Positions 6,238-14,728 of a stretch of 15,884 bases of DNA are shown in pieces (position 1 is the first letter of the stretch; each line of letters opens with the position of its first letter). The stretch is from an uncultured Lachnospiraceae bacterium (GTDB taxonomy: Bacteria > Bacillota_A > Clostridia > Lachnospirales > Lachnospiraceae), in NCBI GenBank assembly GCA_910588595.1, contig CAJUQU010000022.1, positions 1-15,884 of the forward strand, written 5' to 3'. The notes beneath the pieces were generated by a model. That model ran no database searches and was not told where the DNA came from. It saw only the letters and a program-made list of their open reading frames with translations. The translations under genes and the position numbers were made by a program.

Positions 6238-6882
6238 CTATAACAGTTCCTTTATATCTGCAAGTGTGTCCACCACTGCATACAGTATCGGTCTGATCTC
6301 CTCGTCCGGCTGTGTCAGATCAGGGACCATCACTGGCTTGCACCCCGCCGCATATGCCGACTTGATGCCGTTTGGAGAATCCTCCACAGCGATGCAGTCC
6401 GACGGGCTCTCGCCGATCTGTTCACAGGCAAAGAGATAGACATCCGGCGCGGGCTTTCCATTGGGTACCTGCTTTGCGCTCACGATCTTGTCAAACTGAT
6501 CCCTCACACCGATCTTCTCGAGATGCTGCAGTGTGAGTTCGATCGGCGTCGCTGTCGCCACCGCTGCCTTGATCTTCCTCTCATGCAAAAAAGCCAGTAT
6601 ATCATCAATACCGGGCTTTTTCTCCAATCCATATTTATCAAGACGCTCTGCCACAAGGCTGCGTCTGATTTCACGTATCGCATAATAATCAAAACTTTCC
6701 CCAAAGATGTCCTTCATCATCTCTGAGGCAAGCCTGGCGTCACAGCTGCGGAGCATCAGCGCGTGCTCCCTTTGGAAATTCTCAAATCCCGCCATGCGCG
6801 CTGCCTCACACCATGCTGCATTGTAGTGCTTTTCCGTATCAATAAGTACTCCGTCCATGTCAAATATCACTGCTTTAACCAT
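6238..6882 (-). CDS. HAD-superfamily phosphatase / beta-phosphoglucomutase-like hydrolase
   Basis: A soluble HAD subfamily IA enzyme of 214 aa, with GAGGAG 4 nt before the ATG. All four motifs are present: motif I DMDGV with nucleophile Asp8 and acid/base Asp10; motif II ATATP with Thr110; motif III with Lys143 in NGKPAPD; and motif IV VEDSPNG with Glu167/Asp168 for Mg2+. The helical C1-type cap lies at about 15-85. Such proteins dephosphorylate small sugar phosphates or nucleotides, or isomerise beta-glucose-1-phosphate. The substrate cannot be read from the sequence. The gene begins 30 nt after the stop of the BrxD-like ATPase gene on the same strand and is probably co-transcribed, though a functional link is not implied. 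Confidence 0.88.
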   Translation of the reverse strand: MVKAVIFDMDGVLIDTEKHYNAAWCEAARMAGFENFQREHALMLRSCDARLASEMMKDIFGESFDYYAIREIRRSLVAERLDKYGLEKKPGIDDILAFLHERKIKAAVATATPIELTLQHLEKIGVRDQFDKIVSAKQVPNGKPAPDVYLFACEQIGESPSDCIAVEDSPNGIKSAYAAGCKPVMVPDLTQPDEEIRPILYAVVDTLADIKELL

Positions 6883-6912
6883 ATCGCTCCTCGTTTAACC
6901 AACCCTTATCCA

Positions 6913-8178
6913 TCATTTCAAAGAATAAAATATCCTCTCCTTCGGCACTTCCTGATTCTGCTGCATCAGGTTCAGCAGCGTGATGTAATTTTTGATCATA
7001 TCGCGCGCGGTATTTTCCTCACCGTCTAAGTTCTTCCCATACTGCTGCTTCAGGAAATAAATATAATCGTCGTGTTCAAGCTTCGGCGTGTACTCATACA
7101 GAATCCCATGTATATCTGCAAGCTTCTCCAGCAGCACATACATCTCGCCTGGATTCAACACAGACAGTCTGATCACTGGAGACGCCATATCCCTCATCCC
7201 GATAACGCCTTCCTGCTCAAAGCTCGACTGTGCAAGCCGTGAACGCAGCGGCTCAAAACTGAATACACCCCGCACCGGATCCTCCATGGCTTCCCTTGTG
7301 ACACTGATGATGATGCCCAGATGAGATGCCTTTCCCTGCAGCGCGTCATTGTAGATCGACAGGAGCTTGTTGTAATTGTACTCCCTGCCCACACGGCTGG
7401 GGATCTCGTACAGTGTCGAGAGTTCGTCCATGCACACATACAGCCCTGCATATCCAGCTTTCACTACAAAATCCGCAAACAGCTTGATAAAGTCGTACCA
7501 GTTGTCATCGGTAATGATCAGGTTCACTCCTAAATCCGTCTTGGCTTCCGTTCTGGTCCTGTACTCCCCACAGAGCCATCGCAGCGCCCTTTTCTGCAGC
7601 TCCACATCCCCTTTGCGGTATCCCTTATAGTAGGACGCAAGCACTTTGCCGAAATCAAAACCGTTCACACGCTCCTCCATCGAGGAAGTGATCTTGTAGA
7701 TCTTCTGACTGACTCTGACATCGAAAACCTCATGCCCTGGTACAAGTCCCTCAAACTGTACCACCTCGTTTTCGAGTGTGCCGATCCACTTGTCAAGAAT
7801 GAGCTGCAGTGCCCCGTTATCAGGACTCGCATGCGTCGCCATGTTTCTGATCAATTCCCTGTATGTGGCAAGCCCCTGCCCCTTATTTCCGACAAATCTC
7901 TTGTCCACAGAGAGTTCGACGTCTGTCACGACAAAGTTTTTCTCCATCACATGATTTCTCAGCGCATGCATGAGAAAGGTCTTACCGCTTCCGTATTTCC
8001 CCTCGATAAAACGAAACGCTGCCCCTCCCTGCTCGATGATGGATACGTCCTGCAGCAGCGCCTGAATCTCACTCTTTCTGCCTACTGTAATATACTCAAG
8101 CCCTGTTCTCGGAACGACTCCGCTCTTTAAGGAATTCAAAACGGTGGCTGCTGTTGTCCTCGATATCCCGCTATCCAT
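6913..8178 (-). CDS. BrxD/DUF2791-like P-loop ATPase
   Basis: A predicted AAA/STAND-type ATPase of 421 aa. The ATG at 8178 is preferred, with GGAGG 10 nt upstream; the frame is open to a TTG at 8196, inside which the ribosome site lies. The N-terminus (AATVLNSLKSGVVPRTGLEYITVGR) is characteristic, as I know it, of DUF2791-family proteins such as BREX BrxD. Walker A is GKYGSGKT (60-67), Walker B is LYVCMDELS with Asp251/Glu252, and a sensor/arginine region follows (IIISVTREAMEDPVRGVF, PLRSRL at about 288-315). A helical C-terminal part (about 340-421) follows. There are no membrane spans. Family members act in BREX phage defence or occur beside TerB-domain proteins and superfamily 2 helicases; none of those partners is in this window. 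The gene follows a DUF4391-like gene after 75 nt. The molecular role is inferred from family only. Confidence 0.75.
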   Translation of the reverse strand: MDSGISRTTAATVLNSLKSGVVPRTGLEYITVGRKSEIQALLQDVSIIEQGGAAFRFIEGKYGSGKTFLMHALRNHVMEKNFVVTDVELSVDKRFVGNKGQGLATYRELIRNMATHASPDNGALQLILDKWIGTLENEVVQFEGLVPGHEVFDVRVSQKIYKITSSMEERVNGFDFGKVLASYYKGYRKGDVELQKRALRWLCGEYRTRTEAKTDLGVNLIITDDNWYDFIKLFADFVVKAGYAGLYVCMDELSTLYEIPSRVGREYNYNKLLSIYNDALQGKASHLGIIISVTREAMEDPVRGVFSFEPLRSRLAQSSFEQEGVIGMRDMASPVIRLSVLNPGEMYVLLEKLADIHGILYEYTPKLEHDDYIYFLKQQYGKNLDGEENTARDMIKNYITLLNLMQQNQEVPKERIFYSLK

Positions 8179-8253
8179 ACACCCCATTCCTCCCAACTGC
8201 TGTATGCTCCCGGAAACTCCCCAGTTCCGTCCGTACTCTATGTAATGCCGATA

Positions 8254-8880
8254 TTATACTACTCTGAGCTGCGACTGCACGAAATCTGCATCCGCTCTGA
8301 TCCGGTCGAGATTCTCAAGACTAAACTCATATGCAAAGGATTCTCTCTCGTTGTCCCTGTTCAGACACTCAAACGCTTTCTCGATCATGATCATACGCTT
8401 CTGCTGAAAGATCATCGCGTAAATACGCCTGTGGATCTGCTGTGTTGTCTTGCCGGCGTCCGCATCATAATCGATCAGTTCGATCAGACGGTCCGCATCG
8501 TACGGATAAAAATCCGTCGAGCACGTCCTGCTTGATTTTCCTACCGGAATGTAGGTTCCCATAGAAAGCTCCCCGTCACACAGATAGACCATCAGCACCG
8601 GTCTCTGCAGCAAGTTCGCAAACACATCCGTGAGCAGGTCCGGATCGATCTTTCGCTTGAGGTTCACTTCAAACACCGACAATCCCTGCTCCCTGACGAG
8701 CGATTTCATGTCCTTGACGCCTTCTTTGTCCACCAGATGATAACTCCACTCAACGCTCTCGATCCCGGCTTCAAAAATGCGGCGGCATTTCAGATTGTCA
8801 ATCTTCTGGAACAGTGCGTCGAGCGGCATCCCCTTATCAACTTTGTACTGCTTTGGAATATTATATCTTCCCTCGCTCAT
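8254..8880 (-). CDS. DUF4391-like protein, partner gene of the BrxD-like ATPase
   Basis: A soluble protein of 208 aa, with GGAGG 6 nt before the ATG at 8880. The N-terminus RYNIPKQYKVDKGMPLDALFQK, the block IESVEWSYHLVD, the strand LSVFEVNLKRK and the pair RPVLMVYLCDGELSMGTYIP follow the layout I recall for DUF4391 (IPK...V.K.IPK..F, then a W/Y.L strand, then an E-rich strand and a hydrophobic strand). No catalytic motif is evident. The second half (about 125-208) is helical and charged. DUF4391 genes are often found beside restriction or helicase genes, which would fit the defence-like ATPase downstream, but the assignment is from memory of the pattern. It is the first gene of the operon and has its own good promoter. 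Confidence 0.6.
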   Translation of the reverse strand: MSEGRYNIPKQYKVDKGMPLDALFQKIDNLKCRRIFEAGIESVEWSYHLVDKEGVKDMKSLVREQGLSVFEVNLKRKIDPDLLTDVFANLLQRPVLMVYLCDGELSMGTYIPVGKSSRTCSTDFYPYDADRLIELIDYDADAGKTTQQIHRRIYAMIFQQKRMIMIEKAFECLNRDNERESFAYEFSLENLDRIRADADFVQSQLRVV

Positions 8881-8951
8881 ACGAATCCTCCACCTTTACC
8901 CTTCATACTTTCATATCGTCAACGTTTTATGTTAATCAATTCTAGTCTATT

Positions 8952-8980
8952 ATAATATATTAATTAAATAATTTCTACAA
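8952..8980 (-). promoter_or_regulatory. Promoter of the DUF4391-like / ATPase / HAD operon
   Basis: On the minus strand TTGTAG (8980-8975), a 17-nt AT-rich spacer, and TATTAT (8957-8952), with a second overlapping TATAAT two or three bases on. The predicted start is about 65 nt before the ATG at 8880. The surroundings (8930-9010) are much richer in A and T than the flanking genes. Confidence 0.6.
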
Positions 8981-9046
8981 TTTGTTTTATTTTCCTCAAA
9001 TTTTGTGAAATATGTCAATTAAGTTTTTCAAAAAGACTGATATAAA

Positions 9047-9080
9047 GAAGGAAATCTGTCAGATTCCACAGATTCCCTTC
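9047..9080 (-). terminator. Terminator of the pth-mfd-AKR transcript
   Basis: On the minus strand, 9080-9068 (GAAGGGAATCTGT) pairs with 9059-9047 (ACAGATTTCCTTC) over 13 positions including one G-T pair, around an 8-nt loop, followed by TTTATA. It lies 15 nt after the aldo/keto reductase stop codon. Confidence 0.7.
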
Positions 9081-9095
9081 CATTTCACGCTGCGA

Positions 9096-10238
9096 TCAAA
9101 TTGTCTGACAGCTTATATCGTCCAGCTCCGCCTGCAGCCGCGCAAGATCCTCGCGGATCGTGATGTGCTGCGGACACGCCTGCTCGCACTTGCCGCACTT
9201 GACACAGTTGGACGCCTTGTTCGCCTCGTTGATCCCGTTTTTACAGTTCCACCTCGCCTCGTTCACATTCTCATATATGTGGTACTGGTTCCAGATGCCA
9301 AAGCACCGCGGAATGTCGACACCCGCAGGGCAGGGCATGCAGTAGCGGCAGCCTGTACAGCCGTTCTGAACCCTGCTGCGCAGCGCGTCCGACACCTTTT
9401 CGATGACCGCCTGCTCCTCGTCCAAGAGCGGCTCGAAGCCTGCAAAGGTCGAGAGGTTATCCTCCACCTGCTCCATCGTCGACATGCCGCTCAGCACCAC
9501 TTTCACATTGTCAAAGCTGCCGGCATAACGCAGCGCCCACGAGGATGCAGTCGCACCCGGCCGCATCTTCTGAAACAGCTCGTTGATCCCCTCGGATGGA
9601 AGGTTTGCGAGCGAACCGCCCTTGACAGGCTCCATGACCACGATGGGAATGCCGAGCTTTTCGGCAAGCTCCACGCCCTTCAATGTCGCCTGCGTGTCTT
9701 TGTCCATATAGTTTAGCTGGATCTGGCAGAAATCCCACTTGTAGGACGTGATGATCTCCTCAAACGCCTCATAGTCGTCATGAAACGAAAATCCGAGGTA
9801 TCTGATCTTGCCCTCCGCGCGCAGCTTCTCACAGTACCCAAGAACGTCGAGCTCCTTCGCAAAACGCCAGCGGTCCTTCCCCAGCGCATGCATCAGATAA
9901 AAATCGACATGATCCTTCTGCAGGCGCTCGAGCTGCTCCGAAAAAATGCGCTCCACATCCTCAAGCGTCTTTACAGACCACAGCGGCAGCTTTGTCGCCA
10001 GATAATACGAATCCCTCGGATACCGCGCAAGCGCCTTACCCGTGACCACCTCGCTCATGCCGCCGTGGTAAGGATACGCCGTGTCAAAGTATGTGACTCC
10101 CGCCTGGTACGCCCGGTCGATCATGGCAAGCGCTTCCTCCTCATTGATGCTGCCGTCCGCATTTGTCGGGAACCGCATACAGCCAAACCCCAACAGTGAC
10201 GTGCTGATCCCCAGATTTTCCATCTTTCTGTACTCCAT
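9096..10238 (-). CDS. Aldo/keto reductase with C-terminal two-[4Fe-4S] ferredoxin domain
   Basis: A cytosolic oxidoreductase of 380 aa, with AAGGAG 8 nt before the ATG. Residues 1-285 form the AKR (beta/alpha)8 barrel: Asp52 and Tyr57 in FDTAYPYHGG, Lys83 in ATKLPL and His117 in YLMHAL make the catalytic tetrad, and VVMEPVKGGSLANLP and VLSGMSTMEQ are the usual cofactor-side motifs. The C-terminus carries two cysteine clusters: Cys294/297/300/303 followed by Pro, and Cys345/348/351/355 followed by Pro. These predict two iron-sulphur clusters, so electrons may be exchanged with ferredoxin or flavin rather than only NAD(P)H. This fused form is common in anaerobic Clostridia. The substrate is unknown. 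The gene starts 54 nt after mfd and is the last gene before the terminator. Confidence 0.92.
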   Translation of the reverse strand: MEYRKMENLGISTSLLGFGCMRFPTNADGSINEEEALAMIDRAYQAGVTYFDTAYPYHGGMSEVVTGKALARYPRDSYYLATKLPLWSVKTLEDVERIFSEQLERLQKDHVDFYLMHALGKDRWRFAKELDVLGYCEKLRAEGKIRYLGFSFHDDYEAFEEIITSYKWDFCQIQLNYMDKDTQATLKGVELAEKLGIPIVVMEPVKGGSLANLPSEGINELFQKMRPGATASSWALRYAGSFDNVKVVLSGMSTMEQVEDNLSTFAGFEPLLDEEQAVIEKVSDALRSRVQNGCTGCRYCMPCPAGVDIPRCFGIWNQYHIYENVNEARWNCKNGINEANKASNCVKCGKCEQACPQHITIREDLARLQAELDDISCQTI

Positions 10239-10292
10239 AAAAGTTCTCCTTTCAATTTGGTTCCATATTTATCGTAAGCCGTTCCCGCGGGC

Positions 10293-13200
10293 TCAGCTGT
10301 CGTACAGCAGTGCCATGTCCGCAAGCACTTTTCCTGTATGCGCCATCATGAGCTCAGCCTCTTTCTCTATTAAACCATACTTTTTGTATTTTAGCACGAA
10401 ATTTGGTGTCCCTTTTGCAGAAAATTCCAGGACACCTTTGTACTTTGCCATCAGATCGGGAAGGCGCTCGACCCGGACGGGCGCATAGGGCTCCATGAAA
10501 AACGTGACCTGCCCCACCTTTCCCTTGATCTCTGTCACATACCGCCTGTGCGCCGTGACGCGGATCAGTGAGATCCGGATCAGGTTCTCGACAGACTTCG
10601 GCACATTGCCGAAGCGGTCCCTGAGTTCCTTTCTCATGTCGTCGCACTCCGCCTCGTTCTCAAGGCTCGCGATGCGCTTGTATATGTCAAGCTTCTGCAC
10701 CTCGTTGACGATGTACTCCGGCGGGATAAAGGCGTCGACGTCCATGTCCACATAGGTGCCGAAATCCGCCTCGACTTTTTTCGTCCCCTTGAGCGTCCTG
10801 ACCGCCTCGTTGAGCATCTTGCAGTACAGGTCATAGCCGACTGCCTCCATGTGCCCGTGCTGGCGCTCTCCGAGCAGATTCCCCGCCCCCCTGATCTCAA
10901 GGTCGCGCATCGCGATCTTGAAGCCGCTGCCCAGATCCGTGAACTCACGGATCGCCTGCAGGCGCTTCTCCGCCACTTCCTTGAGCATCTTGTCCCGCCT
11001 GTACATCAAAAACGCGTACGAAGTCCTGTTTGAGCGCCCCACGCGCCCGCGCAGCTGGTAGAGCTGTGAGAGCCCCATCGCGTCGGAGTCGTGGATGATC
11101 ATGGTGTTGACATTCGAGATGTCGAGCCCGGTCTCTATGATCGTCGTCGACACCAGCACATCGATCTCACCGCCGATGAACTGGAACATGATCTTCTCGA
11201 GCTCATGCTCCTTCATCTGGCCGTGGGCGTACGCCACGACCGCCTCCGGGACGAGACGCGCGACCTGGCTGGTGATCTCCTCTATATTGTTGATGCGGTT
11301 GTACACATAGTACACCTGCCCCTGTCTCGACAGCTCGCGGACGATCGCCTCGCGCACCATCTCCTCGTTGTACTCCATGACGTAGGTCTGTATCGGCTGG
11401 CGCTCCCCCGGCGCCTCCTCGAGAACGCTCATGTCGCGGATCCCCACGAGGCTCATGTGCAGTGTCCGCGGGATCGGCGTCGCCGTCAGCGTCAGCACAT
11501 CCACATCCTCCTTGACCTGCTTGATCTTCTCCTTGTGGCGCACGCCAAAACGCTGCTCCTCATCGACGATCAGAAGCCCCAGATCCTTGTACTGCACGTC
11601 TGCCGACAGCAGTCTGTGCGTGCCGATGACGATATCCACCAGCCCTTTTTTCAGCCCCTCGACCGTCTTCTTCATCTCGCCCGCTGTCCGGAAACGGGAC
11701 ATCATCTCCACGCGCACCGGAAAGTCCTTCATGCGCTGCATAAATGTGTTGTAGTGCTGCTGTGCCAGGATCGTCGTCGGCACGAGGTAGGCGACCTGCT
11801 TTCCGTCCTGAATGGCTTTGAACGCCGCGCGGATCGCGATCTCCGTCTTTCCGTAGCCCACGTCGCCGCAGATCAGCCGGTCCATGATCCGCGGGCTCTC
11901 CATATCGCTCTTGGTCGCCTCGATGGCAAGGAGCTGGTCGCCCGTCTCCTCAAACGGAAACATTTCCTCAAACTCCTGCTGCCACACGGTGTCCTTGCTG
12001 AAGATAAAGCCCTGTTTTTGCTGCCGGACGGCATACAGCTCCACAAGATCCCTGGCGATCTCGTTGACTGCCGATTTCACCCTCGTCTTCGTCTTCACCC
12101 ACTCCTGGGTGCCGAGCTTGTTCAGTTTCGGCTTTTTTGCCGCGTCGGACGAGGCGTATTTCTGGATCGCGTCAAGCCCCGTCGCAAGGACGTAGAGATT
12201 GCCGCCGTCGCGGTACTCGATCTTGATATAATCCTTTACAACCTTGTCTACCTCAACCTTCTCGATCCCCTTGTAGACACCGAGTCCGTGGTTTTCATGG
12301 ACAACGTAATCCCCCACTTTCAGATCCGAAAAATTCTGGATCTTCTGACCCTCGTACGCCTTTTTCTTCTTTTTGCGCTGCTGCTTCCCAAAGATATCCG
12401 TCTCGGAGATCACGACAAACTTTAACATCGGGTACTCAAATCCCTTCCGGACGGAGCCGTGGTACGTCATGATCTCCCCCGGCTGCAGGATCCTGTCCGA
12501 GTCCTCCGAGTAGAAGGCGAGCAGCCCCTCGTCCATGAGATCCGTGGCAAGGCGCTTGGCGCGCGTCGCGGATGCGGACAGCAACAGCACCCTGTACCCC
12601 TGCTTCTTGTAATGGTTCAGATCCTTCACCAGCTCTGCAAAGCTATTATTATAGGAAGAGATATTTCTGGCATTGACGGCAAACCGGTCTGCGAATTTGA
12701 TGCCAAATCCCTTGAACTCCATGGCAGAGAGCGCAAGGATACGCGCATCCTCAAGCTTAGCCATCGTCTCCTGCACGGAGTAGAGCACCTCCGTCTGCCC
12801 AGGCAGGATATACCCTTTTTCCGTCCTGTTTGCCATGCTCTCGCGAAACTCCAGCTCCACAGCCCTTGCGTGCTCCTCGATCCGCAGCGGTTCGTCGAGA
12901 TAGATACAGCATCGCCTGCTCTTCAAAAGATCGGTGAAGGACATGGTGTCCTCATAGAAATAGTGGATGAAACTGTCGAGGTTCACCAGATTCTGGAACT
13001 GCGTCACCTGCTCCCTCAGATCAGACACCGTCGTCTCGAGACGGTGCGCCTCCTCCGGCTTTGTCTGCTCCCTGAAAAGCTTCGCCTGCGCCTTGCAGTC
13101 CTTCTCGATCCTGTGAAATCCCTTGTCGAGCACAGACTGCGGCAGGATCAGTTCCGCCGCCGGATAAACTGACACCTGTGTCATATTTTCCTCGACGGAG

Positions 13201-13829
13201 CGCTGGCTCAGCACGTCAAAGGTGCGGATCGATTCGACCTCGTCGCCCCACAGCTCAATGCGGACAGGATTCTCCGCGGTCAGGTCAAAAATGTCAACGA
13301 TCCCTCCGCGGATCGAAAACTGCCCCGGCGCCTCCACCTGGTAATTCTTCTCGTACCCCATCGCCACGAGCCTGCGCGCAAGCGCCCGCTCCTCGACCAC
13401 GCTGCCCTTCCCGATGCTGATGATGTTGTCCTCGAGCACTGACAGCGGGATCTGATGCGCCATCAGCGCCGCGAAGGTCGTGACGATCGTGACCGGGATC
13501 TTCTCGAGCAGCCTGCGCTGCACCGCCATCCTCTCCTTGACAAGCTGGTTGCCGTGCACATCCGCCTGGTAGAAGATCAGATCCTTCGCCGGATAGAAAT
13601 ACGACTCCCTGCAGTACAGGCGGCAGTCCTCCAAAAGCTCCCTCGCCTTGATATCGCTGTAGGTCACGATCAGCTTCACGTCATAATCCTGATCCGTGCC
13701 AAACACCATGTGGAGCTTCTGGGAATCCACACAGCCGCTTATGCTCACCTTTCCGCCCTTTTTATCCAATGCTTTTGTAGTCTCTTCGTACTCGCCGAGC
13801 TCCCTGATCGGTGCCAATACTGTGTTCAC
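10293..13829 (-). CDS. mfd: Transcription-repair coupling factor Mfd
   Basis: Mfd removes RNA polymerase stalled at DNA lesions and recruits UvrA for nucleotide excision repair. The GTG at 13829 is chosen (GGAGG 10 nt upstream), giving 1178 aa against 1177 in B. subtilis. The frame is open to 13928 but that part overlaps the end of pth and has no ribosome site. In order: UvrB-like domains D1-D2 without a working ATPase site (about 1-340), D3, the CarD-like RNA-polymerase interaction domain (about 485-555, LKVGDYVVHENHGLGVYKGI), superfamily 2 translocase lobes with Walker A GDVGYGKTE (Lys661) and Walker B VDEEQ (Asp756/Glu757), the TRG region (IRGAGNLLGERQHG), and the C-terminal D7 domain. It lies 91 nt after pth in the same operon, a neighbourhood well known in Firmicutes; the small fin gene present between them in Bacillus is absent. 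Confidence 0.97.
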   Translation of the reverse strand: MNTVLAPIRELGEYEETTKALDKKGGKVSISGCVDSQKLHMVFGTDQDYDVKLIVTYSDIKARELLEDCRLYCRESYFYPAKDLIFYQADVHGNQLVKERMAVQRRLLEKIPVTIVTTFAALMAHQIPLSVLEDNIISIGKGSVVEERALARRLVAMGYEKNYQVEAPGQFSIRGGIVDIFDLTAENPVRIELWGDEVESIRTFDVLSQRSVEENMTQVSVYPAAELILPQSVLDKGFHRIEKDCKAQAKLFREQTKPEEAHRLETTVSDLREQVTQFQNLVNLDSFIHYFYEDTMSFTDLLKSRRCCIYLDEPLRIEEHARAVELEFRESMANRTEKGYILPGQTEVLYSVQETMAKLEDARILALSAMEFKGFGIKFADRFAVNARNISSYNNSFAELVKDLNHYKKQGYRVLLLSASATRAKRLATDLMDEGLLAFYSEDSDRILQPGEIMTYHGSVRKGFEYPMLKFVVISETDIFGKQQRKKKKKAYEGQKIQNFSDLKVGDYVVHENHGLGVYKGIEKVEVDKVVKDYIKIEYRDGGNLYVLATGLDAIQKYASSDAAKKPKLNKLGTQEWVKTKTRVKSAVNEIARDLVELYAVRQQKQGFIFSKDTVWQQEFEEMFPFEETGDQLLAIEATKSDMESPRIMDRLICGDVGYGKTEIAIRAAFKAIQDGKQVAYLVPTTILAQQHYNTFMQRMKDFPVRVEMMSRFRTAGEMKKTVEGLKKGLVDIVIGTHRLLSADVQYKDLGLLIVDEEQRFGVRHKEKIKQVKEDVDVLTLTATPIPRTLHMSLVGIRDMSVLEEAPGERQPIQTYVMEYNEEMVREAIVRELSRQGQVYYVYNRINNIEEITSQVARLVPEAVVAYAHGQMKEHELEKIMFQFIGGEIDVLVSTTIIETGLDISNVNTMIIHDSDAMGLSQLYQLRGRVGRSNRTSYAFLMYRRDKMLKEVAEKRLQAIREFTDLGSGFKIAMRDLEIRGAGNLLGERQHGHMEAVGYDLYCKMLNEAVRTLKGTKKVEADFGTYVDMDVDAFIPPEYIVNEVQKLDIYKRIASLENEAECDDMRKELRDRFGNVPKSVENLIRISLIRVTAHRRYVTEIKGKVGQVTFFMEPYAPVRVERLPDLMAKYKGVLEFSAKGTPNFVLKYKKYGLIEKEAELMMAHTGKVLADMALLYDS

Positions 13830-13920
13830 GATTGATCGTCCTCCATATCTATACTCTATCGCTGCTGCCGCCTTGCCGGATCTATCCCCGCTTTTGCGGC
13901 AGATCGTTTGCCTGCCGATA

Positions 13921-14502
13921 TCATTCACGCTTCGTACTCTTCACATTATAGTTGTTCATCGCCATGTCAACCTGATCCTCGAGCATCATATTCACCGCAC
14001 CGTCCACCTTCTCCAGGCTCTCCGCCATCACCTTCATCTCCTCTTTGCTAAAATGACCGAGCACATAGTCCGCGAGGTCATATCCCTTCGGCTTCTCCCC
14101 GACGCCGACCTTGATGCGCAGAAACGTGTCGCTCCCCAGATTCGCGATAATGTTCTTGATGCCATTGTGCCCGCCCGCACTGCCCTTCTTGCGGATGCGC
14201 AGCTGGCCGACATCGAGGCTGATATCGTCGTAGATCACGATCAGCTCACTCTCCGCGTCAACCTTATAGTAATCCACCACCGCGCGGATCGCCTCGCCGC
14301 TCAGATTCATGTATGTGAGCGGCTTCACAAGCACAACCTTCGTGCCGCCGATCACGCCCTTCCCGACCAGTGCCCTGTGCCTGCAGTCCATCACGCTGAT
14401 ATTGTACTTGTCCGCAAGCGCATCGACCGCCATAAAACCGATATTGTGTCTCGTATTCTCGTACTCCCTGGTTGGATTTCCAAGCCCTGCTATGATAACC
14501 AT
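13921..14502 (-). CDS. pth: Peptidyl-tRNA hydrolase, with a possible longer in-frame form from 14754/14760
   Basis: Pth (SpoVC in Bacillus) frees tRNA from prematurely released peptidyl-tRNA. The ATG at 14502 has AGGAG 8 nt upstream and gives 193 aa, the usual family size, starting MVIIAGLGNP. Active-site residues are all present: Asn9 and His19 (GLGNPTREYENTRHNIGF), Met65/Asn66 (LTYMNLSGE), Asp92 (VIYDD) and Asn113 in AGGHNG. The reading frame remains open for another 86 codons upstream, to 14760, with a weak GGGG ribosome site before an ATG at 14754. This extension begins MRWLGDRFSNLFGRR and continues as a charged low-complexity linker containing EIEKEIEKEIE. It overlaps the end of the DUF6472 gene. 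Both starts are possible; the short one has the better ribosome site. The gene is followed by mfd. Confidence 0.93.
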   Translation of the reverse strand: MVIIAGLGNPTREYENTRHNIGFMAVDALADKYNISVMDCRHRALVGKGVIGGTKVVLVKPLTYMNLSGEAIRAVVDYYKVDAESELIVIYDDISLDVGQLRIRKKGSAGGHNGIKNIIANLGSDTFLRIKVGVGEKPKGYDLADYVLGHFSKEEMKVMAESLEKVDGAVNMMLEDQVDMAMNNYNVKSTKRE

Positions 14503-14573
14503 CTTTTTGTCTCCTGTTTTGTTTTCCGATGCCTTTACTGCTTCTGTCCCTATCCCGATCTCTTTATTGCTTT

Positions 14574-14607
14574 CTATTTCTTTCTCTATTTCTTTCTCTA
14601 TTTCTCG
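14574..14607. repeat. 12-bp tandem repeat encoding EIEK units ahead of pth
   Basis: CTATTTCTTTCT occurs at 14574-14585 and 14586-14597 and again partly from 14598. Read on the minus strand in the pth frame it encodes repeated Glu-Ile-Glu-Lys. Surrounding sequence (14560-14640) is similarly pyrimidine-rich on the plus strand. The unit length is a multiple of three, so copy number can change without breaking the frame. Confidence 0.75.
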
Positions 14608-14728
14608 TTCTGTCTCTTTATTTGTCGCTGTTTCTATCCCGTTCTGTTCTGCCCTGTTTTCCGCCGCCGCGACCGCCTCTGCCCCTCGTTTTGATCCTGC
14701 CGCCCTGTCACGGCGCCCGAACAGGTTG

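Noticed and set aside
11091..12425. Long plus-strand open frame (444 codons) opposite mfd
   Set aside because: It is antisense to the conserved translocase part of Mfd, rich in Leu/His/Arg/Asp as reverse frames of GC-rich genes are, and shows no domain.
13696..14694. Plus-strand open frame (332 codons) opposite pth and the end of mfd
   Set aside because: It is antisense to well-conserved Pth; its Phe/Leu-rich end is the complement of the EIEK tandem repeat.
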